This document shows, one piece after another, positions 15,875 to 25,927 of a stretch of 64,000 nucleotides of DNA. Under the pieces are notes generated by a model, which searched no databases, had not been told where the DNA came from, and saw nothing but the letters and a program-made list of their open reading frames with translations. Where the stretch lies: assembly GCF_030817415.1 (NCBI RefSeq), contig NZ_JAUSZI010000002.1:2604001-2668000 (forward strand). Reading direction: 5' to 3'. Every line of letters starts with the position of its first letter. The stretch's first letter is position 1. This DNA is from Streptomyces umbrinus (lineage in GTDB: Bacteria; Actinomycetota; Actinomycetes; Streptomycetales; Streptomycetaceae). The translations under genes and the position numbers were made by a program.

Positions 15875-17796
15875 GGAAGCGCGACCGAACTCCCAAAACG
15901 TACAACCGACTTGAGTATCCGCTGGTCCGCGACTCGCGCGACGAGCCCCTCCGCAGGGCGAGTTGGGACGAGGCCCTGGACCGCGCCACCCGGGGCCTCG
16001 GCGCGGCACGCGACGCGTTCGGCCTGTTCTCCTGCGCCCGCGCGACCAACGAGATGAACTACGTGGCGCAGAAGTTCGCCCGCGTGGTCATGGGCACCAA
16101 CAACGTCGACTCCTGCAACCGGACCTGCCACGCGCCCAGCGTGGCGGGCCTGTCGGCCGCCTTCGGCTCCGGCGGCGGGACCTCCTCGTACGCCGAGGTC
16201 GAGCACAGCGACCTCATCGTGATGTGGGGTTCCAACGCCCGTTTCGCGCACCCGATCTTCTTCCATCACGTGCTGAAGGGGATCAGGAACGGCGCCCGGA
16301 TGTACGCGGTCGACCCGCGCCGCACGTCCACGGCCGAGTGGGCGGAGAGCTGGCTCGGGCTGAACGTCGGCACGGACATCCCGATGGCGCACGCGATCGG
16401 CCGCGAGATCATCCGGGCGGGGCTGGCCAACGACGCGTTCATCGAGCGGGCGACCACCGGCTTCGAGGAGTACAAGCAGCTCGTCGAGCCCTGGACGCTG
16501 TCCCTCGCCGAGAAGGTGACGGGCGTACCGGCCGCAGCGATAAGGGAGTTGGCGCACGCCTACGCCCGCGCCGAGCGGGCCCAGCTGTGCTGGACGCTCG
16601 GCATCACCGAGCACCACAACGGCACGGACAACGTCCGCGCGCTCATCAACCTGTCGCTCCTGACGGGCCATGTGGGGCGGTTCGGCTCGGGGCTGCAGCC
16701 CCTGCGCGGGCAGAACAACGTGCAGGGCGGCGGCGACATGGGCGCCATCCCGAACCGGCTGCCCGGCTTCCAGGACATCCTCGACCCGGACACGCGGCTG
16801 AAGTTCGAGTCGGCCTGGGACACCGTCATCCAGCCCCACTACGGGATGAACCTGACGGAGATGTTCGAGGCCATGGAGGAGGGCACGCTCAAGGCCGTCT
16901 ACTGCATCGGGGAGAACCCGGCGCAGTCGGAGGCCGACAGCGAGCAGGCGGTACGCCGTATGCGGGCCCTCGACTTCCTCGTCGTCCAGGACATCTTCCT
17001 GACGAAGACGGCCGAGCTCGCGGACGTCGTCCTGCCCGCGACGGCCGGCTGGGCCGAGACCGAGGGCACAACCACCAACAGTGAGCGGCGCGTTCAGCGG
17101 GTGCGCCGGGCGGTGGTCCCGCCAGGTGAGGCCCGCGAGGACATCGACATCCTCTGCGACCTCGCCTCCCGAATGGGCCACGAGTGGAAGTACGCGGACT
17201 CCGAGGCCGTCTGGAACGAGCTGCGGTCGGTGTCCCCGGACCACTTCGGGATGACGTACGAGCGCCTGGAGGAGCACCAGGGCATCCAGTGGCCGTGCCC
17301 GGAGACCGACCGGATCGAACCGACCTATCTGCACGGCCGGTTGTGGGCCTCCGACCCGGCCGAGCGCGGCCGGCTCGCGCCCTTCGGGCTGGTGCAGCAC
17401 GACCCGCCGGTCGACCTGACGGACGAGGAGTACCCGATCCGGCTGACCACCGGGCGGCGGCTCGACTCGTACAACACCGGGGTGCAGAGCGGCGGTTTCG
17501 CCTCGCCGCTGCGGCGCGGTGAGTACGTCGAGCTGTGCCCGGAGGACGCGGAGCGCTACGGCGTGGTGGTCGGCGAGGAGGTCCAGATCTCCTCGCGGCG
17601 CGGGGCGGTGGTGGCGCCGGTATGGGTCGACACCGCGCTGCGGCCCGGGCTCGCGTTCATGACCATGCACTTTCCCGACGAGGTGGACACCAACCAGCTG
17701 ACGATCGAGGCCAACTGCCCGATCGCGGGGACGGCGGAGTTCAAGGCGTCGGCGATCCGGATCGAAAAGCTGCCGGTTGCGATTCAAGTGAGGTGA
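15871..17796 (+). CDS. Formate dehydrogenase catalytic (molybdopterin) subunit lacking its usual N-terminal [4Fe-4S] domain
   Basis: 641 residues. It begins at the point where FdsA/FdhF proteins have already passed their cluster domain (YNRLEYPLVRDSRDEPLRRA, then SWDEALD). The active site NNVDSCNRTCHAPSVAGL has Cys86-His87 where E. coli FdhF has Sec-His; the codon is TGC, so this is a Cys enzyme. MGD-binding stretches MWGSNARFAHP, YAVDPRRT and RPLRGQNNVQGGGDMG-like LRGQNNVQGGGDMGA follow, and the dinucleotide-binding C-terminus (RLTTGRRLDSYNTG) is complete. The missing Cys-rich domain is encoded at the end of the gene at 19632. It oxidises formate to CO2 with Mo or W bis-MGD. Confidence 0.92.
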   Translation: MRKRDRTPKTYNRLEYPLVRDSRDEPLRRASWDEALDRATRGLGAARDAFGLFSCARATNEMNYVAQKFARVVMGTNNVDSCNRTCHAPSVAGLSAAFGSGGGTSSYAEVEHSDLIVMWGSNARFAHPIFFHHVLKGIRNGARMYAVDPRRTSTAEWAESWLGLNVGTDIPMAHAIGREIIRAGLANDAFIERATTGFEEYKQLVEPWTLSLAEKVTGVPAAAIRELAHAYARAERAQLCWTLGITEHHNGTDNVRALINLSLLTGHVGRFGSGLQPLRGQNNVQGGGDMGAIPNRLPGFQDILDPDTRLKFESAWDTVIQPHYGMNLTEMFEAMEEGTLKAVYCIGENPAQSEADSEQAVRRMRALDFLVVQDIFLTKTAELADVVLPATAGWAETEGTTTNSERRVQRVRRAVVPPGEAREDIDILCDLASRMGHEWKYADSEAVWNELRSVSPDHFGMTYERLEEHQGIQWPCPETDRIEPTYLHGRLWASDPAERGRLAPFGLVQHDPPVDLTDEEYPIRLTTGRRLDSYNTGVQSGGFASPLRRGEYVELCPEDAERYGVVVGEEVQISSRRGAVVAPVWVDTALRPGLAFMTMHFPDEVDTNQLTIEANCPIAGTAEFKASAIRIEKLPVAIQVR

Positions 17797-17802
17797 TGTC
17801 AA

Positions 17803-19631
<1,829 letters not shown>

Positions 19632-19635
<4 letters not shown>

Positions 19636-20492
19636 CCTTGATACCGCTGGGGATCCCCCGCCGTCTGCTGGAGTTCACGATCGACGGTGAGCCCGTGCGG
19701 GCCCCGGAGGGATCGACGATCCTCGACGCCTGCCGGTCGGTGGGCAAGGACGTCCCGACCCTCTGCCAGGGAGACACGCTCACCCCCAAGAACGCGTGCC
19801 GCGTCTGCGTCGTCGAGGTCGAGGGCTCGCGCACCCTCGTCCCGGCGTGCTCCCGAAAGGCCGAGGCGGGCATGCAGGTGCAGACCGACAGCGAGCGCGC
19901 CCGGCACAGCCGCAAGATCGTCCTCGAACTCCTCGCGTCCTCGGTCGACCTGTCGACCACACCGGAGGTCGCCGGATGGCTCAAGGAGTACGAGGCGAAG
20001 CCCGACCGCTTCGGCCCCGACGCGGCTCGCCTCAACGAGGAGCCGAAGGTCGACAACGACCTGTACGTGCGCGACTACGACAAGTGCATCCTCTGCTACA
20101 AGTGCGTGGACGCCTGCGGCGACCAGTGGCAGAACACCTTCGCGATCTCGGTCACCGGGCGCGGCTTCGACGCCCGGATCGCCGTCGAGCACGACGCGCC
20201 GCTCACCGACTCGGCGTGCGTGTACTGCGGCAACTGCATCGAGGTGTGCCCGACGGGCGCGCTGTCGTTCAAGTCGGAGTTCGACATGCGCGCGGCGGGT
20301 ACGTGGGACGAGCCGGCGCAGACCGAGACGACCACAGTGTGCGCCTACTGCGGAGTGGGCTGCAACCTCACCCTGCACGTGCAGGACAATGAGATCGTGA
20401 AGGTCACCTCGCCGCACGACAACCCGGTGACCCACGGCAACCTCTGCATCAAGGGCCGCTTCGGCTACCAGCACGTACAGAACCGGGACTGA
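19632..20492 (+). CDS. Iron-sulfur subunit of formate dehydrogenase carrying the detached FdsA N-terminus (2Fe-2S, two 4Fe-4S, Mo-enzyme 4Fe-4S)
   Basis: 286 residues, ATG overlapping the previous stop (ATGA). Order of clusters: plant-type [2Fe-2S] (PTLCQGD, then NACRVCVVEV, then PACSRK); two ferredoxin clusters (DKCILCYKCVDACGD and SACVYCGNCIEVCPTGAL); and at the very end the [4Fe-4S] domain that normally opens the molybdopterin subunit (VCAYCGVGCNLTLHV, then GNLCIKGRFGYQHVQNRD). The C-terminus stops exactly where the 641-residue catalytic protein would continue. Together they give 927 residues, close to a full FdsA. It passes electrons from the Mo site to the diaphorase subunit. Confidence 0.93.
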
Positions 20493-20499
20493 TCAGGAC

Positions 20500-21363
20500 A
20501 TGGGACGAGTCACGGAACGACGCAAGGTGATCCGCATCCGGGACGGGGCGGTCTCCACCCGCCCGGACACGCTCGTCGCCGAGGAGCCACTGGAGATCCG
20601 CCTCAACGGCAAACCCCTCGCGATCACGATGCGCACCCCGGGCGACGACTTCGCGCTCGCGGCGGGCTTCCTGGTCAGCGAGGGGGTCCTCGGCAGGGCC
20701 GACGAGCTGCAGAACATCGTCTACTGCGCGGGTGCGACGGTGGACGGCTCGAACACGTACAACATCGTCGACGTGCGGACCGCGCCCGGCGTCGTCATCC
20801 CCGACATCACCCTCGAACGCAACGTCTACACCACCTCGTCCTGCGGCCTGTGCGGCAAGGCGAGCCTGGACGCGGTCCGTACGACCGCCCGCTGGTCGAT
20901 CGACGACACGGCGGGCGACACGGCTCCCCCGGTGCGGCTCGAACCCGAACTGCTCGCGAGCCTCCCCGACCGGCTGCGCGCGGCGCAGCGCGTGTTCGAC
21001 CGGACCGGGGGTCTGCACGCGGCGGCGCTGTTCACGGAGGACGGCGAACTCGTCGACATCCGGGAGGACGTGGGCCGGCACAACGCGGTCGACAAGCTGG
21101 TCGGCCGCGCCCTCCAGAACGGCTCGCTGCCGCTCTCCCGCACGATTCTGCTCGTCTCGGGCCGGGCGTCCTTCGAGCTGGCCCAGAAGGCCGTGATGGC
21201 GGGCATCCCGTTCCTCGCGGCGGTCTCGGCGCCGTCCTCGCTCGCGGTGGACCTGGCCGCCGAGTCGAACCTGACGCTGGTCGGCTTCCTGCGGGGCACC
21301 TCCATGAACGTGTACGCGGGCGAGCACCGCATCGCCCTGCAGGCCGCGGCCGCCCAGGGCTGA
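20500..21363 (+). CDS. fdhD: FdhD, sulfurtransferase for formate dehydrogenase maturation
   Basis: 287 residues, ATG 7 nt after the preceding stop, so it is the last gene of the formate dehydrogenase operon. It has the family opening EEPLEIRLNGKPLAITMRTP, the Cys loop TTSSCGLCGKASLD whose two cysteines carry sulfur from IscS to the Mo cofactor, and the conserved VGRHNAVDKLVGRAL and LVSGRASFELAQKA. FdhD is needed for sulfuration of bis-MGD, which agrees with a functional Mo enzyme encoded upstream. Intact and typical length. Confidence 0.96.
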   Translation: MGRVTERRKVIRIRDGAVSTRPDTLVAEEPLEIRLNGKPLAITMRTPGDDFALAAGFLVSEGVLGRADELQNIVYCAGATVDGSNTYNIVDVRTAPGVVIPDITLERNVYTTSSCGLCGKASLDAVRTTARWSIDDTAGDTAPPVRLEPELLASLPDRLRAAQRVFDRTGGLHAAALFTEDGELVDIREDVGRHNAVDKLVGRALQNGSLPLSRTILLVSGRASFELAQKAVMAGIPFLAAVSAPSSLAVDLAAESNLTLVGFLRGTSMNVYAGEHRIALQAAAAQG

Positions 21364-21407
21364 CCGGTCTCCCCGCTGCACGGCGGCGGGGCCCCACCCG
21401 GCGGGGA

Positions 21408-21440
21408 GCGCCCCCTGCGCCGGAGGGGCCCTGCTGTTTT
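21408..21440 (+). terminator. Likely rho-independent-type terminator after fdhD
   Basis: Stem of about six pairs (GCCCCCT with AGGGGC), loop about 7 nt, followed by CCCTGCTGTTTT. A second G/C hairpin lies just before it, at about 21371-21391. Confidence 0.6.
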
Positions 21441-21445
21441 AAGTG

Positions 21446-21585
21446 CTCGGTTCGCCTCCGGGGCGCTACAGCCTGTGTGGAGAGCCCGACCGTGCTCGAC
21501 CCCTCCTTCGTCGGGGCCTCCGCGCTCCCCCAGACTCCGTCCGGGGGGACCCCCCGGTCTCTCGACACAGACGCGCCCCTTCGGC
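21446..21585. repeat. Foldback repeat related to the one inside the 56263 gene
   Basis: Shares the ordered blocks CGCCTCCGGGGCGC, CGACCGTGCTCGACCC, GGGCCTCCGCGC, CTCGACAC and a CCCCT-CGGCTC end with the reverse complement of 56459-56568. It also contains the hairpin CTCCCCCAGACTCCGTCCGG, a motif often seen in Streptomyces intergenes. It occupies most of the 270-bp gap before the isochorismatase-like gene. Confidence 0.7.
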
Positions 21586-21633
21586 TCACTCGCAAGCCAG
21601 TAGCTGGCCTGTTTCAGTTGGCCTGCTTGCCGG

Positions 21634-22176
21634 TCAGCCCTTTGCGAAGCGCACCTCGTCGGCCGTGACGACCGTGCCCAGGCGCGGGAAGTCCAGCTTC
21701 ACCGAGGCCTCGTGTTCCGGGCCCGTGAGGGCAGCCATGGCGTTCTCGACGAAGACGAGGTCGTAGCCGAGGTCGCCGGCGGCGCGGGCGGTGGACTCGA
21801 CGCCGAGGTTGGTGGCGATTCCACCGAACACCAGTGTGGAGATGCCGTGTTCGCGGAGCCGCTCGTGCAGCCCTGTTCCCTGGAAGCCGCCGGTGGTCCG
21901 CTTCACGATCTCGACGTCGCCCTCCGCCGCGAGCCCCGCGACCAGACCACTGCCGGGCGGCTGCTCGTGGACACCGGGCCGCTCCACACGCACGAGTACG
22001 ACGAGCGCGCCCGTCCGCCGGAAGGCGGCCGCCAACTCCTCGGCGACGGCAAGGACTTCGGTGCCCTTGTGGGGCTCCAGGGGCAGTCCGACGATGCGGT
22101 CCATCAGGTCGACGAGCACGAGGGCGGTGCGTGCGGGGTCGAGAGCCAGGCGGGGTTCCATGTCCGGTGCGTTCAT
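21634..22176 (-). CDS. Isochorismatase-fold hydrolase lacking the catalytic cysteine
   Basis: 180 residues. The fold is clear: ALVLVDLMDRIVGLPLEP with the N-terminal Asp, the conserved Lys in VEIVKRTTGGFQGTGL, and GGIATNLGVESTARAAGDLGY. In cysteine hydrolases the residue before V-x-x-T-A is Cys; here it is Gly, as in true isochorismatases of the EntB/PhzD type. So either a vinyl-ether hydrolase-like chemistry or no activity is likely, rather than amidase activity. It stands alone, convergent with fdhD. Confidence 0.88.
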   Translation of the reverse strand: MNAPDMEPRLALDPARTALVLVDLMDRIVGLPLEPHKGTEVLAVAEELAAAFRRTGALVVLVRVERPGVHEQPPGSGLVAGLAAEGDVEIVKRTTGGFQGTGLHERLREHGISTLVFGGIATNLGVESTARAAGDLGYDLVFVENAMAALTGPEHEASVKLDFPRLGTVVTADEVRFAKG

Positions 22177-22419
22177 GACGGAACGTTAGCCCGCATCAGC
22201 CGTCCGTACTGGAAATCCGGATCAACAGGCCCGTGAACTGCTCGGGTTGGACCCCTTCGCGGCCAACCGGTGGTACAGCCGGATGTGACGCTCCGTCAGC
22301 ACCCGTCCGGAGGTACGACCGGGGCGGGCGCGTACCCCGGAGGCACTTGCCTCGTTGCTCCGGACAACCTCGAACGGGCCCCGTACGCACGGCCCGTCGT
22401 CCAGGTAGGAGGCAGTTAC

Positions 22420-22865
22420 TTGGATGCCGGCACCACCCTGCTCGGCTCGTTACTTGCCTGCGCGGGCGTGCTGGGCGCGGCCGTCGTGGCGTACCTGGGG
22501 AAGCGGGGCGAGAACGCCCTGAACGGCTACTCCAGCCTGACCGAGAAGCTCCAGTCCGAGCGCGACCGCAGGCCCTGTCGTCAAACTCCCGCCTGCCCCG
22601 CGGCGTCATGCACGCACTCTCGCCGCACCGAGCACAGACCCAAGTACGTCCAGTACGAGGGCCTGTGCCCGGCACGCCGAGAGCACGCACCTGACGCCGC
22701 GGGGCCCGCCCTCCGGGCGGACGACGGGAGTTTGACGACAGGGCCTAGCGCCAGATCGCCGAACGCGACACGCGCATCGACGAGTTGTCGACGATGCACA
22801 CCGCCGACCAGTCGGAGATCGCCCGTCTGCGACTCGACATCCACCGACTGGGAGGTGCGCCGTGA
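22420..22865 (+). pseudogene. Short membrane/coiled-coil protein gene interrupted by a foldback element
   Basis: TTG start at 22420, 7 nt after AGGAGG. The first part is one membrane helix and a polar helix (GSLLACAGVLGAAVVAYLGK, then LTEKLQSERDR). After the insertion at 22570-22746 the same heptad-rich helix resumes in another frame ([20 protein letters not shown], then [16 protein letters not shown]) to the stop at 22865. Rejoined, the product would be about 87 residues. Its stop overlaps the start of the collagen-like gene. The layout (one span plus coiled coil) resembles holin-like or tail-associated small proteins of actinophages, but I do not recognise the family with certainty. Confidence 0.7.
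22570..22746. mobile_element. 177-bp foldback MITE-like insertion with 22-bp perfect terminal inverted repeats
   Basis: The left end starts AGGCCCTGTCGTCAAACTCC and the right end, read from the other strand, is identical over 22 bp (22570-22591 and 22725-22746). Inside, the arms continue to match imperfectly (GCGGCGTCATGCACGCAC against GCGGCGTCAGGTGCGTGC), so almost the whole element folds on itself. It encodes nothing. The ends look like those of IS5-type elements as I recall them, so a full-length IS may have mobilised it. No clean target duplication is visible. It breaks the host gene and shifts its frame. Confidence 0.85.
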
Positions 22866-23623
22866 CCCGGCTCCAGCGGCTGCTTGCCCCGCGCTGGCGC
22901 AGCATCTTCCTCGTCTGCGTGCTGATCGCGCTCTGTGGTGTCGCGGTCATCCTGTGGGCGCGGATCGATGCCGGCGACCGCAGGGCCGACGAGTTGCGCG
23001 CCGAGGCGGACCGGCGCGGCGAGGCCGTCTCGACGCCGGCGCAGGACGTACGCGATCTGCGCGCCCAGGTCGAGGCCGGCGGCGGCACCCCGGCGGCACC
23101 CGATCCGTCCGACGCCGTCGACGACCTGCTCGACCGGGTGCGCGTGCCGGCCGCCGCCCCCGGCGAGCCCGGCGCCAAGGGCGACCGGGGCGCGACCGGA
23201 GCGGGCGGGGCACCCGGTCCCGGCGGCCGGCACGGACCGCGCGGCGAGAGCGGGCCGCCCGGACCGTCGGGCTCTCCAGGCGCTTCCGGGCCCTCCGGAG
23301 GGCCCGGCGACCCGGGTCCGGCGGGCGCCGACGGCCTGAACGGGGCGAACGGCGCGGACGGAGCGGGGGGTGCCGCCGGGCCGCCCGGCCCCGACGGCTC
23401 CCAGGGCTATCAGGGGCCGAAGGGGGATCCCGGCCCCAAGGGCGAGAAGGGGGAGAAGGGCGACCCCGGGGCCTCGTGCCCGGACGGCTACAGCCTCCAG
23501 GCGCCCGCCGGCGACCCGGACGCACTGGTCTGCCGCCGAAGCGGCGGGGCCGCCCCCGCTCCCGAACCGGCGGGGTTCCTCCCGGTGCCGCCGCCACTGC
23601 TCCGACGGAGGGAACTCGCCTAG
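22862..23623 (+). CDS. Membrane-anchored collagen-like protein
   Basis: 253 residues from GTG 22862, which overlaps the stop of the interrupted gene. Residues 15-33 are a membrane helix ([17 protein letters not shown]), residues 37-70 a coiled coil, and about 99-205 an almost unbroken Gly-x-y collagen repeat ([20 protein letters not shown] is typical), with charged KGD/KGE triplets near its end. The tail holds two cysteines (ASCPDGY, then LVCRR). It probably forms an extracellular trimer. Collagen-like proteins of this type are frequent in actinophage tails and on spore or cell surfaces. The biological role here is unknown. Confidence 0.88.
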   Translation: MTRLQRLLAPRWRSIFLVCVLIALCGVAVILWARIDAGDRRADELRAEADRRGEAVSTPAQDVRDLRAQVEAGGGTPAAPDPSDAVDDLLDRVRVPAAAPGEPGAKGDRGATGAGGAPGPGGRHGPRGESGPPGPSGSPGASGPSGGPGDPGPAGADGLNGANGADGAGGAAGPPGPDGSQGYQGPKGDPGPKGEKGEKGDPGASCPDGYSLQAPAGDPDALVCRRSGGAAPAPEPAGFLPVPPPLLRRRELA

Positions 23624-23952
23624 CCCGGCCCGCGTCGTCGCCTGCCCGCGGCACCCGGTGTTCCACAGTCTCCGGGCGGGCGCCCAGGATCACGGAACGG
23701 AACCCGCCCGACCGCCGGAACGCGAACCGCCCGACCGCCGAGGGGAGGCGCACACCACCAAGCGGCACCGAGCCCTCGTCCGCCGTGCGCCAACTCCCCC
23801 CGGGACGACCCGTGCACGCTTCTTGTGGGGTGCCTGAGAGCCCAAGTACCGTCTGTGGCGCGCACGTTGGACGTGGGATGTCCAGATGTCCAGACCTATC
23901 TCGATGTCCTGATGTATCCAGATGTCCAGACGCATGAAGGGCAGGTCGCACC
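23624..23952. other. 329-bp gene-free stretch before the sialidase
   Basis: No convincing gene. It contains a 13-bp direct repeat, CGCCCGACCGCCG at 23705 and 23728, and further right the AT-richer GATGTCCAG repeat array listed separately. The promoter of the sialidase gene must lie here. Confidence 0.6.
23878..23932 (+). promoter_or_regulatory. GATGTCCAG repeat array upstream of the sialidase
   Basis: CCAGATGTCCAGAC occurs at 23882-23895 and again at 23918-23931 (36 bp apart), with degenerate GATGTCCT and GATGTATCC copies between. The base composition is clearly lower in GC than the surroundings. Its position 20-75 bp before the start codon suggests operator or promoter function. Confidence 0.5.
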
Positions 23953-25917
23953 ATGCCGTCAAGTCTTCGCGCACATCTCAGATCCACTGCTCGCGCACGC
24001 CTCGGCTCCACCCTGACAGCGGTTCTCACCGCCGCCGCGCTGCTCGGACTGCCGAGCACCGCGCACGCCCAACCGACCGACGGGCCCGCCGAATCCGCGA
24101 GGTCCACCGCGTCTTCCGTGTCCGCCGCGGCTTCCGCGTCCACCGCCCCCACCGGGTTCGAGCAGCAGGTGCTCTTCAAGGCCTCCCAGGATCCCGGTTA
24201 CGCCTGCTACCGCATCCCTGCCGTCGTGAAGACCACGAAGGGCACGCTGCTGGCGTTCGCCGAGGGCCGGGTGAACGACTGCAGCGACGCCGGCGACATA
24301 GACATCGTGCTCAAGCGCTCCACCGACGGCGGCCGCACCTGGGGCCCGCTCCAGGTCGTCAACGAGGGCGCGGGCGACACGCACGGCAACCCCGCCCCGA
24401 TCGTGGACCGCGAGACCGGCCGCGTCGTGCTGGCGGAGACGTACAACACGGGCCGTCCGGGCGGCGGCAACTGCGATGTCCCGTGCGACCGCACCCCGCA
24501 CATGCAGCACAGCGACGACGACGGCCGCACCTGGTCCGAGCCGCGCGACCTCAGCGACGAGATCCTGCCCGCCCACTGGAACTCCTGGTACGCGACCGGT
24601 CCCGTCCACGGCATCCAGCTGACTCGGGGCAGGCACGCGGGCCGACTGGTCTTCGGGGTCAACACCGAGACCTGGAACGGCAGTCGAGTCTCCGCCAACC
24701 ACGCCGCCCTCATCGTCAGCGACGACGGCGGCGACCACTGGCGGATCGGGGCGACGGACTCGTGGCCGATCGCGGACGACGGCACGTTCCGGCAGAAGCC
24801 GTCCGAGATGACGATGACCGAGGGCGCCGACGGGACGATCCTCGTCAGCGGCCGCGAGCAGGACGGCACCGATCTCGGGCACCGCACGCAGGCGTTCAGC
24901 CGCGACGGCGGCAACAGCTTCACCTCGCCCTTCCGTGCGCTCCCGGACCTCTACACGCCCCAGGTGCAGGGCTCCACGCTGCGGTTGGGCAACCGGATCC
25001 TGCTCGCCTGCCCCGGCGACCCGGACCGCCGCCGCACGATGATGGTCCGCTCCTCCTACGACGGCGGGCGCACCTGGGACAGCGTGGACCGCGGCACGGT
25101 CGTCACGACCGACTGGTCCGGCTACTCGGACATGGTGGGCATCGGCGGCAGCGCGGTGGGCCTGATGTACGAGGGCGGCGCCGTGGACGCGCGCGACGAG
25201 ATCCGGTTCGCGCGGTTCACCGAGGACTGGCTGCAACCCCGCCGCGGCCCCGACCCGACCACCGTCGACCGTGCCCCGCACGCACCCCGCGCCACGGTCC
25301 TCGGCGGGGCCGAGGAGACGGACGGCGTGTTCGGCGGCGCCCTCGAGTTCGACGGCACCGACGACGCCGTACGCCTGCCCTACCGCGACGAACTGCCGCT
25401 CGGGGCAAAGGACTTCACCGCGTCGCTGTGGTTCCGCTACACCGCGACCACCGGTGAGCAGCCGCTGCTGTGGATGGGCGGGGTCGGCGGCACCCAGCCG
25501 CAGGTGTGGCTGCGCGGCGAACCCGCGAGCGGGCGCATCCAGGGGCTGATCACCGTGCGGGACGGCGCGAGCGCCCCGCGGTCCGCGTCCGTGCGCACGA
25601 CCGGCGCGTACAACGACGGTCAGTGGCACCATCTGGCGCTGCGCCGCGGCGGTGGACAACTCACGCTGTTCATCGACGGGACCTCGGTCAGCACCGCGGA
25701 CGTGCCGGGTTCCGTGAGCCGCAACGCGCCGTTCGGTGTGCACATCGGGCAGAAGCTGGACAGCCGGGCGCACTTCACCGGCGCGATCGACGACGTCCGG
25801 GTCTACGACCGGGCGCTGAGCGACGCCGAGTTGACCAGTGTCCGCACGAGCGACGCGCCTGTGACCCGGGACACCGTGCTGTGGCTGCCCATGGACCGGG
25901 TGAGCGGCAGCCACTAA
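23953..25917 (+). CDS. Secreted exo-alpha-sialidase (GH33) with C-terminal LamG/concanavalin-like domain
   Basis: 654 residues; signal peptide to about residue 39 (LLGLPSTAHA). The sialidase propeller (about 55-420) has the arginine-triad opening YRIPAVV and five Asp-boxes: STDGGRTW, SDDDGRTW, SDDGGDHW, SRDGGNSF and SYDGGRTW. The nucleophile Tyr/Glu region includes YSDMVGIGG and LMYEGGAVD. Residues about 440-640 form a LamG-like jelly roll (FDGTDDAVRLPYRDELPLG, then GQWHHLALRRGG), probably binding carbohydrate. It releases terminal sialic acids outside the cell. Confidence 0.94.
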   Translation: MPSSLRAHLRSTARARLGSTLTAVLTAAALLGLPSTAHAQPTDGPAESARSTASSVSAAASASTAPTGFEQQVLFKASQDPGYACYRIPAVVKTTKGTLLAFAEGRVNDCSDAGDIDIVLKRSTDGGRTWGPLQVVNEGAGDTHGNPAPIVDRETGRVVLAETYNTGRPGGGNCDVPCDRTPHMQHSDDDGRTWSEPRDLSDEILPAHWNSWYATGPVHGIQLTRGRHAGRLVFGVNTETWNGSRVSANHAALIVSDDGGDHWRIGATDSWPIADDGTFRQKPSEMTMTEGADGTILVSGREQDGTDLGHRTQAFSRDGGNSFTSPFRALPDLYTPQVQGSTLRLGNRILLACPGDPDRRRTMMVRSSYDGGRTWDSVDRGTVVTTDWSGYSDMVGIGGSAVGLMYEGGAVDARDEIRFARFTEDWLQPRRGPDPTTVDRAPHAPRATVLGGAEETDGVFGGALEFDGTDDAVRLPYRDELPLGAKDFTASLWFRYTATTGEQPLLWMGGVGGTQPQVWLRGEPASGRIQGLITVRDGASAPRSASVRTTGAYNDGQWHHLALRRGGGQLTLFIDGTSVSTADVPGSVSRNAPFGVHIGQKLDSRAHFTGAIDDVRVYDRALSDAELTSVRTSDAPVTRDTVLWLPMDRVSGSH

Positions 25918-25927
25918 CGTCCCGGGC

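Noticed and set aside
16126..16128. Possible selenocysteine codon in the formate dehydrogenase
   Set aside because: The codon at the Sec position is TGC (Cys86), and no in-frame TGA occurs.
22570..22746. The MITE region as coding sequence in the 22270-23937 open frame
   Set aside because: The encoded Cys/Arg/Pro-rich peptide has no pattern, while the terminal inverted repeats and the resumed coiled coil show insertion.
23690..23974. Minus-strand small ORF reading through the GATGTCCAG repeats
   Set aside because: The repetitive peptide arises from the repeat DNA, there is no ribosome site, and it overlaps the sialidase start.
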